Shown here: one piece after another, positions 1-10,400 of the stretch
Numbering within the stretch: position 1 is the first letter of the stretch
How the letters are laid out: each line of letters opens with the position of its first letter
NCBI RefSeq assembly: GCF_000158815.1
Contig: NZ_GG657738.1
Location: 3,324,080 to 3,388,079 of the forward strand
Direction of reading: 5' to 3'
DNA: 64,000 bases
DNA from: Micromonospora sp. ATCC 39149
GTDB lineage: Bacteria; Actinomycetota; Actinomycetes; Mycobacteriales; Micromonosporaceae
Notes under the pieces: generated by a model
What the model was told of the DNA's origin: nothing
The model's database searches: none
What the model saw: the letters and a program-made list of their open reading frames with translations, nothing else
Program-made: the position numbers and the translations under genes

Positions 1-67
1 CACGCCGCTACCTGCCAGCTTTAGAGGCTCAGCCAACTCTGAATCTGCAAGCACCGGGCGGCGCCTT

Positions 68-421
68 CTATTCACCGTAGTCCTCAAACTCCCATCTACC
101 AATTCGGCCAATTTTAGCTGCCAACTCCAGCCAGCTTGACCCCTCCAGCGAATCTATCTGACGGTACAGGAAATGCTTGATGGCCTCTGGCTGGAAATTT
201 TCAACTATTAAGTAATGGCGGCCAATGAGAGGCCCGTGCTCTGCCACTCGACGACCAATCCAGGCAGGAGTGCAGACAACGATGTCGAAGGATTCGCCAC
301 TCAGCTCCCCCTTAGGCCCTACAGTCATCTGCACCAGTGCGCAGAAATCTGATGGACAACTAAGGTCCGGCAGATCCATATCTACATCAGGGCTTACGAT
401 GTGCCTAATTTCCGCTTTCAT
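68..421 (-). CDS. Imm8-type immunity protein of the RHS toxin
   Basis: Predicted 117-aa cytoplasmic antidote to the toxin tip of the RHS protein encoded just upstream. Seen: ESFDIVVCTPAWI in the first half, GRHYLIVENF in the middle and the ending GRWEFEDYGE, a layout I recognise from the Imm8 family of polymorphic-toxin immunity proteins. The ATG at 421 overlaps the toxin stop codon as ATGA, so the pair is probably translationally coupled. A start at 478 would extend 57 nt into the toxin gene without a ribosome site and was rejected. The gene is clearly AT-richer than the window average, like the toxin tip beside it, which suggests that the two were acquired together. Which toxin activity it blocks is not known. 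Confidence 0.8.
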   Translation of the reverse strand: MKAEIRHIVSPDVDMDLPDLSCPSDFCALVQMTVGPKGELSGESFDIVVCTPAWIGRRVAEHGPLIGRHYLIVENFQPEAIKHFLYRQIDSLEGSSWLELAAKIGRIGRWEFEDYGE

Positions 422-3400
422 TCGATGATATCCAAGTGTCCGTTGGATTGAAACTGTCCGCCGGGGTTGTACCGCCATTCGTAGTTAGCTTGCGTCTTTT
501 GTAGAGGATTTTTCCACGAAGGCGGCCGGAACTGTCGCAATTTATCCTTACTCAGCAAAGCGCCGTTCGACAGCGTCGTATATCCCTCGCCGACCCATGC
601 CTCACCGGCCAGTCTCGCCTGCGCTGACGTGGCGGCGCCTAGCCCGTAGTTCCCCTTCTTCTTCGCCGCATCGCGGACGATTCCACTCGCTACTGCCCAG
701 TCGGCGGTACCGCACGGTGTGTTGTGTACCAGCACCGGGGTGTTGCCGGCGAGCACATAGTACGTGTGCAGGCGGGCGACGGTCAGATTGTAGGCCGGTC
801 CGTTGGAGACCTCTCCTCGCTTCAGTCCCTGCGTCGGCACCTCTCGGCCTGACCGGGTCAGCAGAAGGTCCCCGGAGTCGAGGGCGCTTGCTGGTTGCCA
901 CTCGCGGTCGGTTGCGTTCCAGTAGGGGTGGTCCTCGGTCGTAGTGAGCGATGCGCCGGCCACGTCCAGTTGGTGAAGGTTGTCTTCGTGCACCCAGACG
1001 TTGGTGACGGGTTCCTGGCTTACCTCGCCGGTTTCGGGGTCCTGTGCTTCGAGGCGGTCGCCGACCTTTAGTTCGCTGATGGGTTTCGTCTCGCCGTCGG
1101 CGAGGAGGACGGGTGTGTTTCCGGCGAAGCTGCACAGCGCGCCTGCGGCGAGCCCGTATCCGCTGAGGGTTCCGATGCCCGCGCCTCCAAGCCAGCTGCC
1201 GGTTGCGGCGAATTCTCCCACCCCGGCGGCAGCGTTGGTGGCAGCGCGGCCGCCGGGAGAAGCGGCGAGCCGGGTCAGTGCGGGACCGACAGCCCGTAGT
1301 GCGACTCCTGCCGCTACCCAGCATTCGGGTCCTGCCACAGCGCAGGCCGCAGTTCCCGCTACGAGTGCTACCGCGACGAGGCCGGCCAGCCCTCCGGAGT
1401 TCGATTTCCAGGAGATGCTGTTGCAGCTGGCTTCTGACAGCTTCAGCATGTGGTAGCAGGCGTAGGAGCCGTGGGCCGGGTCTTGGGCGGCCCACTCGTA
1501 TGCGTCGCCCCAGGTGAAGACGCCGTCGGCGTCTCGGTAGCCGCTGGAGACTACGTATTCAGGGATGCCCCCGGGGACGGGGGTGGCCAAGTGGTTGGCC
1601 AGCACCTCGACCTTGACGTGCCCGGAGGGCTGGTGGGTCTCGCTGCAGCCGTCGCAGCCGTCGTTGTGGCCGGGGATCTCGACGTACTCGTCGTAGAGGT
1701 CGTCGTAGTCGGAGCCGGGTCGACAGTTGTCGTCGGAGCAGGCTTTGAGGCCGCTGGGGTCTGACAGGGTGACGGGGCTGTTGTCTGCGTAGGAGTAGCC
1801 GTGCCACTGCTGTGGGTTGGCGAGGTCCTGGACGGGGTCGACGCTGATGAACCGGCCGAGTGTGGGGTCGTATTCGCGGGCGCTGAGATGGGTGAGTCCG
1901 GTGGGGTCCTGGTCGCCGCCGACGAAGCCACGGGCGTTGGGCCAGTTGGGTGTGCTGCCGCGGGGTCGGCCGTAGGGCTCTTGCCGTCGGGTGGTGACGG
2001 CGTGGGTGGTGGCGTTGATGGCGGTGAGTTGGGTGCCTTGGTGGTCGGTGTAGGTCCAGGTGAGTCCGCTGGGGTTGCGGCTGGCGATGAGCTGGCCGGC
2101 GAAGCTGTAGTAGCGGGTGCCGCTGACGGTGGTGTTCTCGCGGCGGATCTCCTGGCCGGGGAGGTAGAGGGTGGTGCCGGTGGCGTCGCGGCGTATGAGG
2201 CGGTTGCCGTCGGCGTCGTAGATGTTGCTGCCGGCGGTGGGGGCGTTGCCGGAGATGGTGGCGAGGCGGCCTTCGGCGTCCCAGGCGAGGTTCTGTGATT
2301 GGGCGTCGGGTGGGCAGGTGTTGGCGGCGGCGCCGACGGGCCGGCAGGTGGTGTTTCCGGCGTTGTCGTAGGAGTAGTTGGTGATGGTGGCGGGATTGCT
2401 GCCGACGGTGGTGGTGACCTTCGTGACGGCGTGCGGGCGTACGACGTTGGTGCCGCCGGTGGGGTGGGTGTAGACGCGTTGGGTGTTGGCGATGGCCCCG
2501 TGGGAGACCTCCTGGGTGCGGTTGCCGACCGCGTCGAAGGTCCAGTCGAGCCAGTAGGGCGCGGGGCCGCCGAGGTTGGCGGTGGTGGGGTTGGTGCTGC
2601 AGGGGGTGCTGCCGGTGGGGGTCCAGGCGGAGGTGAGGCGGCGCAGCGTGTCGTACCGGAAGCACTGGGTCTCGCTGCTGCCGATAGCGGGGGTGTCGGT
2701 GATGGTGGTGATGTTGCCGGCGTCGTCGGGGGTGTAGCGGCGGTCGGCGACGGTCCCGGCGGCGGTCTGGGGCTGGATGGTGACACGGTTGGCGCGGCGG
2801 GTGACGTCGTCGTAGTAGGTGGCGTCCTCGACGTAGAGGCCGCCGGAGGTCTGGCGGGTGGTGATGTTGGGTTCGCCGAACTCGGTGTACGTCTGCAGGG
2901 TGACGTAGGTGCCCGCGCTGGTCGACGTCAGCGAGGTGGGCAGGCCGGTGGTGGCGTTGTAGAGAGTTTCGACCTGTTCGTTGGGTAGGCCGGTGTTGAT
3001 GGTGCTGCCGCTAGGCTTGTTCGGGTATCCGGTGTAAGTGGGCGTGCCGTCGTAGGGTGAGTAGCCGTGGCCGTAGGCCCAGGTACCGGCAAGTCCGGTT
3101 CCTTCGACGGCGGGAATGACGTAGTTGGTGGTGCTGGGTTGGCCGCGGGGGTTGAAGGCGCCGACCTGCCACTTGTAGATGTTCGTCGAGCCTGGTGGGT
3201 CGTACCGGTAGGACTCGGTCAGTTGGTTCTTCGCTTTGGCGGTGGAACCGGTGTAGAGCTGGTCGTACTTCCACTTGGCGCGCAGGGCCCCGGTGGCGGA
3301 GTCGTCGCGGAGTTCGGTCTTGCGGCCGAGCGCGTCGTAGACGTACCAGAGGACCTCGCCTCGGGCGTCGGTCGTCTTCTCCAGCTCGTTGTAGTCGTTG

Positions 3401-6400
3401 TATTGGCTGGTGCTGGTTCCCTTGTCCGGGTCCTTCGCGGAGGTTTGGCGGCCCTTGACGTCGAAAGTGTAGGTCCACGTGTTGCCGACGTGGTCGGCGA
3501 CCGTGGTGAGCTGGTCCTTGCCGTTGTAGGTGTACCAGGTCGACTGGTAGGGGCCGGTGACGCCTTGGCTGGTGGTGTGCTCGCGCAGCTCCACGGTGCG
3601 GCCCTGGGCGTCGACGAGCGTGGTGGTTGGCGTGCCTCCGTCGGGTGGTGTGACGGTGGTGAGGTCACCTTCGTGGGTGGTGGTGGCACGCCACTTCTCC
3701 ACGAGATTCGTGACGCCGTCGCCGTGCAGCAAGATCTCCGCCGTGGCCCGGTTGGCGTTGTCGTAGATGGTGCGTACGAGTGAGGGCACCGCCCACTCGG
3801 GTTTCCACCACAGGGAGCCGGAGGGGGTGCCCGCCTCGACGTGGGTGTTGTAGCGGGTGTCGGCGCGGCCGAGCTTGTCGTAGATGGTGTCGTCGACGAG
3901 GGTCGCGTTGGGCAGGGCTCCGGCGGTCTGGGTCTGGCGGGGTCGCAGGAAACCGTCGAAGAGTTGGTAGGTGGTGCGGTGGCCGCCGGCGGCGTTGAGC
4001 GCTGTCGAGGCGGTGTAGGGGTAGGCGTCGCGGTTGGGTGCGAAATGGTAGGTGTACTCGACTGATGGGTTGTTCTCGTGGGCGGTCTTGTCCCAGCCGC
4101 TGGTCCAGACCCGCCAGACTCGGCCGAGGCCGTCGTAGGCGACGTCGGTGACCAGGCCGTTGAAGTCGGTGACCTTGGTGGTGGAGCCCCAGTACGGGTT
4201 GAGAACGGTGGTGCTGGTCCAGTTGTAGGGTGCCGGCCGGGTGGTGGTGGTGCCGGTGACGGGGCCGCCGCTGGCCGGGGTGTAGGAGGTGTTGACGACG
4301 TTGCCCTTGATGTCGGTGCTGGAGGTCAGCCGGCCGAAGGCGTCGAACGCGTTCTGGGTCGTCGTCTGCCAGGTCGTGCCACTGCCGGCGGTCCAGTCCT
4401 TGAGCTGTTCGACCTTGGTGATCGCTCCTGTGGTCGGCGCGGTGTCGGGGCTGGTGGCGCCGTCGTAGTAGTTGCGAGTGTCGGAGATGATGTGGGCGGT
4501 GGTGGTGGGGGCGGTGGCGCAGGGTAGTGCGGTGACGGTGGACCGCTTCACGGCGGTGATGAGGTTTACTCCGACGTTGCGGTTGTAGGTGCGGGTTTCG
4601 CACTTCTCGTCGCCGGCGGCGTCGAGGCCGTTGTCCTGGGTCTTGTCGATCGTGCCGTAGGTGTCGGAGAACCAGGTTTGGCTGCTGGTGGTGCGCCAGC
4701 CTCGGTTGCCGTCGACGCCGAGGGCGGTGGCGTTGTAGGTCTTCTGGGTGCGGACGAAGCGGGCGGTGACGGTGTCGCCGTTGATGGTCCGGGAGGCGGT
4801 CGCCGGGGAGCGCCAGGGGACGTTGACCTTCTTCGACACGGGCTTGGTGTCGGTGCCGTTGTAGACGATCTGTTCGCGGACCATGCCGGTGAACTGGTCC
4901 TCGTCGTACACCGTCTCGGAGCCCAGTGAGGCGGGGACGGTGACGGTGCGGGTGGTGGTGGAGGTCAGCCGGTCTCCGTGCATGCCCCGCAGGTAGTGCG
5001 TCTCGGTGAGGGTCTGCGCGCCGGGCACGTCACCGACTCGGGTCTTGACGGTGGCGTAGCCGCGGAACTGGTTCCAGGTCTTGCGGTTCGGTTTGGTGAG
5101 GCCGTCGTCGTCGGAGTAGTGCCAGGCGGGCGCGCCGACGTATTCGTAGTAGGTGAACTTCGGTGGGGCCGCGCCGTTGGACAGTTGGACGTCGGACTCG
5201 GAGATGGCCTTGACGACGTACTTGTGCCACCACTCGTTGACCAGTGCCTCGCCCTGTGGATCGTCGGGGTCGATGACGCGGGCCGGGTAGCAGCGCTTGT
5301 CGTTGCTCTGTGGTGACGAGGGCAGGTTGGAGGCGGTGCACTCGGGCAGCGAGTACTCGATGTCGATTTTCGCGCCGGTCTCGGTGACGAGGTAGTCGAT
5401 GCGCTGCCAGTTGTTGCTGGTGTTGTTGCTGGTCAAAACCCGGTTGGGCATCGAGACAGGGGTGAACGTGACCGGTGGCATGGTCACGGTGGTGCCGACG
5501 AGCCCTTCCTGGGTGATCTTCTCTAGCCACAGGCCGTCGTGGTCGCTGCCGTCACCGGTCGGCGGGAACGACTGCGTGAAGGTCCAGGCGTCGACGTTCT
5601 GCCAGTCCGGGGTGGTCTTCGTAGTGTCCCAGACCCTTGTGGTGATCTTGGTCAGGCGTTTCGTGGACCAGAAGGTCGGTGAGTACTTGCCGGGGCAGGA
5701 GGTGCCGTCGCACTCCTGGTCCTTGGGGGTGTCGGGCCAGTTGGCGTCGACGGAGCAGGAGTTGAGGCAGCGGTCTGCGGTGGTGAAGAGAACCTGGGCC
5801 GTAGGAGTGACGGACCGGTCGGCAGAACCGCGGTCCCACGTCCCGTAGTCGGCTCGGACGAGGGTTCCGCCGCGGACGTAGGAGGCATCGTCGCTGTCGT
5901 CGATGTTGCGGGCGTACTTGTTGGTTTCCTTGTTGTACCAGTACGACAGGGTGTTGCCGCGGGTGTCGATGACGTAGTCGAGGTTCCACCGCCAGGCCTG
6001 CTCGCAGAACGACGAGCTGAACGTGCTTTGTCGGCAGGGCTCACCGGTGTGGTTGCCGGCGACGGGCACGGTCCAGGTGGAGTTGGTGGCGGAGCTCTGC
6101 CCGGGCAGGTTGTGCTGGCCGAAGTAGTACTGGATGCCGTCGGAGGTGGTGACCTTCCAGTACTCGCCGTTGTTGTCGCCGTTGCTGGCCCCGGTCGCCT
6201 TCTGGATGAGGGAGCCGTCCTCCTCGCGGGGGTGCCATCCCCGGCCGTCTTCGTAGACGAGTTCGACGCCTTGACCGTTGAGGTACATCATGGCGTTGTC
6301 GGAGCGCCAGCACAGGTCACCGGTCTTGACGGTGTTGTTGGCGCTGCCGGCCATGTCGTCGAGGCAGGGCACGTAGCGGCGTTCGATGTAGCCGGGCCAG

Positions 6401-7362
6401 TAGTCGAAGCCCTCCCCGATCCAGGAAGGCTGGTTGTTGGTCACCGACGACCGCCCGTCCACGCTCGCCGACGAGTAGGAGACGTTGATCGACGGCGCGA
6501 GGCCACCGATGGCCGGGGGCACCCGGATGGGCTGGGACCAGGAGAAGTTGCCGGCCGAACCGCCCGCCGACCACGTCGACGACGCCTGCAACGGCGTGGC
6601 CCCGAAGTCACCGGAGGGGCCCGAGGATCCGGCGGACAGGGCGATGAAGGTGTCCGTGGCGGCGGCCGAGTTGGCGGCGGTGACGGGCACTTCCGCCGTT
6701 ACGGTGCCGGCTGTGGTGTCGTTCGATGACCGCAGGGCGGTGACGCTGCATCCGGGCTTCTGTCCGTCGGTCAGCGCGCAGGCGGGAACCCGCCACAGCT
6801 TGAGGCGGGACGCCCAGTCGCCGCCGTAGGCGTTGCGGAAGCCGGTGTAGTCGACCGACAGGGCCGCCCTGCCGGGCTTGCCCGCGGTCGCGCCGGTGAC
6901 GCGCATCAGCAGGCCGTCGCGCAGGCTCGCGGGGATGGTGGCCCGGTCGAGGATCTGGACCGTCACCGACGAGACAGCATCGCCGGTCGGATCTGAGCTG
7001 CGTGCCACTCGTACTGGCAACTGCCCCAGGCGCACCGGTCCAGCGGTGCGGGCGTCCGGTTCCGGCAGGGCGACGCTGGCGGTGGCGGGTGCGGGCCACT
7101 TCGGCGCGGGCAGCGCGTCCCGTCGCTGGATGGTGTGCGGCCATGCCTTGCCCTTGGCGTGGCCTCCGTGGCTGTTGATGGTGGAGGTCTGCGCGGCGAG
7201 GTGTGGAGTGGGTTTGGCCTGGGCCGGCTCGCCGACGACCATGGCGCTGCTCACCAGTGAGCTGGCCACCACGCCGCAGAGCAGAACGCGGAGCTGCGTG
7301 ATACGGGTCTGGCGTCGCGCGACTGGGTTCGAGCGCATCACCAGTGACGTCAGGTCGAGCAT
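418..7362 (-). CDS. RHS-repeat polymorphic toxin with Hint domain and C-terminal toxin tip
   Basis: Secreted or surface-exposed 2314-aa RHS protein, predicted to carry a toxin against neighbouring cells. Order: a hydrophobic signal segment (residues about 25-50, ending AQA-KP), an SpvB-like start region (GNFSWSQPIRVPP), many YD repeats (such as YDALGRKTELRDD and YTFDVKGRQTSAKDP), and the RHS core near 1815-1925 (AREYDPTLGRFISVDPVQD, ending DPSGL). A Hint autoprocessing domain follows at 721-1134: it starts Cys-Ser, has TEDHPYW in the middle and ends VHN. The last 100 or so residues (about 418-720) are a small toxin module with RQFRPPSW and QANYEWR; I cannot name its activity. The start at 7362 has GGTGGAG six bases upstream; the longer ORF to 7440 lacks one. 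It follows the LamG gene by 102 bp and overlaps the immunity gene. Confidence 0.9.
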   Translation of the reverse strand: MLDLTSLVMRSNPVARRQTRITQLRVLLCGVVASSLVSSAMVVGEPAQAKPTPHLAAQTSTINSHGGHAKGKAWPHTIQRRDALPAPKWPAPATASVALPEPDARTAGPVRLGQLPVRVARSSDPTGDAVSSVTVQILDRATIPASLRDGLLMRVTGATAGKPGRAALSVDYTGFRNAYGGDWASRLKLWRVPACALTDGQKPGCSVTALRSSNDTTAGTVTAEVPVTAANSAAATDTFIALSAGSSGPSGDFGATPLQASSTWSAGGSAGNFSWSQPIRVPPAIGGLAPSINVSYSSASVDGRSSVTNNQPSWIGEGFDYWPGYIERRYVPCLDDMAGSANNTVKTGDLCWRSDNAMMYLNGQGVELVYEDGRGWHPREEDGSLIQKATGASNGDNNGEYWKVTTSDGIQYYFGQHNLPGQSSATNSTWTVPVAGNHTGEPCRQSTFSSSFCEQAWRWNLDYVIDTRGNTLSYWYNKETNKYARNIDDSDDASYVRGGTLVRADYGTWDRGSADRSVTPTAQVLFTTADRCLNSCSVDANWPDTPKDQECDGTSCPGKYSPTFWSTKRLTKITTRVWDTTKTTPDWQNVDAWTFTQSFPPTGDGSDHDGLWLEKITQEGLVGTTVTMPPVTFTPVSMPNRVLTSNNTSNNWQRIDYLVTETGAKIDIEYSLPECTASNLPSSPQSNDKRCYPARVIDPDDPQGEALVNEWWHKYVVKAISESDVQLSNGAAPPKFTYYEYVGAPAWHYSDDDGLTKPNRKTWNQFRGYATVKTRVGDVPGAQTLTETHYLRGMHGDRLTSTTTRTVTVPASLGSETVYDEDQFTGMVREQIVYNGTDTKPVSKKVNVPWRSPATASRTINGDTVTARFVRTQKTYNATALGVDGNRGWRTTSSQTWFSDTYGTIDKTQDNGLDAAGDEKCETRTYNRNVGVNLITAVKRSTVTALPCATAPTTTAHIISDTRNYYDGATSPDTAPTTGAITKVEQLKDWTAGSGTTWQTTTQNAFDAFGRLTSSTDIKGNVVNTSYTPASGGPVTGTTTTRPAPYNWTSTTVLNPYWGSTTKVTDFNGLVTDVAYDGLGRVWRVWTSGWDKTAHENNPSVEYTYHFAPNRDAYPYTASTALNAAGGHRTTYQLFDGFLRPRQTQTAGALPNATLVDDTIYDKLGRADTRYNTHVEAGTPSGSLWWKPEWAVPSLVRTIYDNANRATAEILLHGDGVTNLVEKWRATTTHEGDLTTVTPPDGGTPTTTLVDAQGRTVELREHTTSQGVTGPYQSTWYTYNGKDQLTTVADHVGNTWTYTFDVKGRQTSAKDPDKGTSTSQYNDYNELEKTTDARGEVLWYVYDALGRKTELRDDSATGALRAKWKYDQLYTGSTAKAKNQLTESYRYDPPGSTNIYKWQVGAFNPRGQPSTTNYVIPAVEGTGLAGTWAYGHGYSPYDGTPTYTGYPNKPSGSTINTGLPNEQVETLYNATTGLPTSLTSTSAGTYVTLQTYTEFGEPNITTRQTSGGLYVEDATYYDDVTRRANRVTIQPQTAAGTVADRRYTPDDAGNITTITDTPAIGSSETQCFRYDTLRRLTSAWTPTGSTPCSTNPTTANLGGPAPYWLDWTFDAVGNRTQEVSHGAIANTQRVYTHPTGGTNVVRPHAVTKVTTTVGSNPATITNYSYDNAGNTTCRPVGAAANTCPPDAQSQNLAWDAEGRLATISGNAPTAGSNIYDADGNRLIRRDATGTTLYLPGQEIRRENTTVSGTRYYSFAGQLIASRNPSGLTWTYTDHQGTQLTAINATTHAVTTRRQEPYGRPRGSTPNWPNARGFVGGDQDPTGLTHLSAREYDPTLGRFISVDPVQDLANPQQWHGYSYADNSPVTLSDPSGLKACSDDNCRPGSDYDDLYDEYVEIPGHNDGCDGCSETHQPSGHVKVEVLANHLATPVPGGIPEYVVSSGYRDADGVFTWGDAYEWAAQDPAHGSYACYHMLKLSEASCNSISWKSNSGGLAGLVAVALVAGTAACAVAGPECWVAAGVALRAVGPALTRLAASPGGRAATNAAAGVGEFAATGSWLGGAGIGTLSGYGLAAGALCSFAGNTPVLLADGETKPISELKVGDRLEAQDPETGEVSQEPVTNVWVHEDNLHQLDVAGASLTTTEDHPYWNATDREWQPASALDSGDLLLTRSGREVPTQGLKRGEVSNGPAYNLTVARLHTYYVLAGNTPVLVHNTPCGTADWAVASGIVRDAAKKKGNYGLGAATSAQARLAGEAWVGEGYTTLSNGALLSKDKLRQFRPPSWKNPLQKTQANYEWRYNPGGQFQSNGHLDIIE

Positions 7363-7464
7363 CGTGTCTCCACCGTCCTGCTGACGAGAGGGGTTGAGCG
7401 GGGGTGCCGGGTGGGCGGATGTGAGCACGTATCCGCCCACCCGGGTTGAGGCGTGGTGGGTTGC

Positions 7465-10400
7465 TTAGCTTTCGACGACCTGCGTCTGGTACAGGGCGTT
7501 GATCTGGGCTGGGGCGAGGGCTCCCTGGAAGACGGAGATGTCGTCCACTCCGCCGTGGAGCCAGCCGGTGGTGGTGCCGTTGGCGATGGAGCGTCCCACC
7601 GTCAGTGGTCCGGCGGCCTGCCACGGGCTCCAGGCCGTCTTCATCGTCGCTGTGCTGACCAGCGTGCCGTCGAGATACAGGCGTAGCTCGCGTTTCTGCG
7701 CGTCGAGGACACCGACGAGGTGATGCCAGGAGGTGCCGGGGTCCGGTGCCGCAGCGGTGACGCTGGTGGTGTCGGCGGCGTTGGTGGCTCCGGCGTTCGC
7801 GGGCATGCTGAACTTCCACGTGCCGGTGTCGGCGGTGGCACCGGGGACGTATTGGAGTAGGAAGCCGCTGTGGGAGGCCCCGTCCTGGGCGATGACGGTC
7901 TGGGTGATGTCGGTGCGGTCCACTCGTGCCCAGGTCGACACGGTGAAGGACTGGTCGGTGCGCAGCACGGGGGTGTTCGCCCAGACGTTGTAGTCGATGC
8001 CGTCCTCGTCCGTCGTCACGCCGGTGATGACGGCCGAGCGGCCCGCTTCCTGCGTGACCTCGCTGTTCTCCCCTTCTTCGGGGAAGTAACGGTTGTCCAG
8101 CTGCAGGCCGTTGCCGCGGTTGCCGCGGGCGATGCCACTGCCGCGGCTGAGAGCCAGATACCGGGCGAACGGGGTGCTGTCCTGGGCGTCACAGGTGTCG
8201 GCCTGGTCGGTGATGTAGCAGGGATGGGCTCCCCACTCGAAGTCCCAGCGGCCGACTTCGGTGGGGGCGAGGATTCCGGGTTCGTCAACGCCACCGGAGT
8301 CGGGGTCGGAGGCGAGCTGGCCGGTGAAGTCGTGGTTGACCAGCACGCGGTTGTAGACCTGCACGTCGGCGATCTGTCCGGGGCCGGTGTTGCTCTGGCC
8401 GGCGCCCCACTTGGCGTAGCCGACGTGGAGGGCTCCGGTGGCGTTCCACGTCGAGTCGTGGCTGGTGGTGCCGGCCAGGGTGCCGTTGACGTAGAGGCGC
8501 ATCTGCTTCTGTTCGTCGTCGTACACCGCTGACAGGTGGGTCCAGGTGTTCGCCACCGCGGGGGCGAAGACGAAGTTTCCCTGCGTGCTGGTGCCGTCCG
8601 CGTTGTACATCGAGAATCCCCACTGCTTCGGGTTGGGGACGTAGTACAGGTTGAACCCGTTGGTGACGGCGCCGTCCTGGGAGACGATGGTCCTACAGCA
8701 GGTCGTGCCGGTGTCGGTGACGCGCACCCATGCGGCCACGCTGAACGACTTGGTGGTGTCTACGACCGGGCCGGTGGTCTGGGCCTGCTTCCCGGTGCCC
8801 GTCATGGCGGCGGTCTGACCGCCTATCAATCGGGCGTCGTTGTCCCAGCTGACGTTGCTGGTGGTCAACGGCGTGTCGTTGGCCAGGGGTCCGGCCGCGT
8901 CGGTGTCGCCCAGTAGGGGTTGGTTGTCCGCCAACGCCGCGGTCTGGTCGTGCCCGGGGTAGGTTTCCATGCTCCACCTCGCGACCGGGCGCGACGGTTC
9001 CGCGACCTCGACCTCCTTCGAGCTGGTGTTGCCCAGGTTCCCGACGGCGTCGATGCTTCGAGCCCAGAAGATGTTCTTGCCGTACTTGTAGGCAAGGACG
9101 GTCACCTGGGCGGTCTTGACGGTCGGATCGGTGGGGCTGGTGACAGCGGGGACCTCACCGAAACTCGGCGCGGCGGCTACGGCGGCCAGGATGTCCGGCT
9201 TGCCGTCGCCGGTGAAGTCGCCCGGGGTGAAGACGCCTCCACCCGGTGGGATGGTGCCCTTGGTGACGCCGACAGTGTCCAACCATCCGCCCGTGCCGTT
9301 GCCCCGGTGCAGACGCACCTCGCCGGTGGAGTTGAGGCGCACCAGGACGTCGGTCTTGCCGTCGCCGGAGAAGTCGCCGCGGCCGAACAGCGCGGCGCCG
9401 CCCCAGCCGGAGCCGATGTTCTCCGAGATGCCGGTGATCCAACCGCCGGTGCCGTTGCCGCGGATCATGTAGAAGGTGCCGTCGGTCTTGCGCCAGAGCA
9501 CATCGGGCTTGCCGTCGCCGTTGAAGTCACCGGGTGAGAAGATCCAGTTGGCGGTCGAGAAGCCGGTGCCGATCTGCACTGAGGTGGTCTGCAGGCCGCC
9601 GCCGACCGCTCCGGGGCGCATCCACAGGTTCTGGGTGGCGGCGTCGCGGTAGAGCAGGTCGGGTGCGCCGTCGCCGGTGAAGTCACCCGGTGAGAACAGG
9701 TACTGCGCGGTGGACCAGTTCGAGCCTTCCAGGAACTCGGGTGAGCCCAGGAAGCCACCCGCGCCGTCGCCCCTGACCAGGTAGAGGCTGGCCGTTTCCT
9801 GCCGGCGGAACACGACGTCGGGCTCGCCGTCGCCGGAGAGGTCGCCCGGGCTGAGGACGGTGCCGTCGGTGTACCAGGCCGATGCGGCCTCGCTGAACGT
9901 GGCCGAGAATCCGCCGACTCCATCACCGGGATAGGCGCGCAGGCCGTACAGGGTGGCGGGCGGGCCGGTGAAGCTGTACCGGAACTTGGCGACGTCGGCT
10001 GCGGTCGTCGAGATCGTCACGGTGAGGGGTTCACCCGGGCCGGGGCCCGTGTCCGGTGGGGTGAAGGTGGGGGGCGTGATGTCGGGTGGCGGCGGCACGG
10101 AGGTGTCGACGGAGAACTGGCACCAGGCGGACCAGCCGTCGCTCCAGATCTGGTACGGGGCGGGGTCGACGGTCTTCACCCGGAACGCGTAGTTCTTGGC
10201 CGTGACCACGGTGACCGGGGCAGTCGTGCCACGGGTGTTCGCCGAGGCCGGAGCGGGAGCCGGCGGTGTCTTACGGGTAGGCACCGTGTCCGTCACCGCG
10301 CCCATACCGGCGGCCGGCACCTCGATCCACTCGTAGGTGCCCGTCAGTGTCTGTCCGGTGTCCCCATCGGGATAGACGGCGGAGAACTTCGGGGTGGTGG

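Noticed and set aside
721-1134. Hint domain as a splicing intein
   Set aside because: There is no conserved C-extein nucleophile pattern or interrupted host enzyme; its place between RHS core and toxin tip fits autocleavage.
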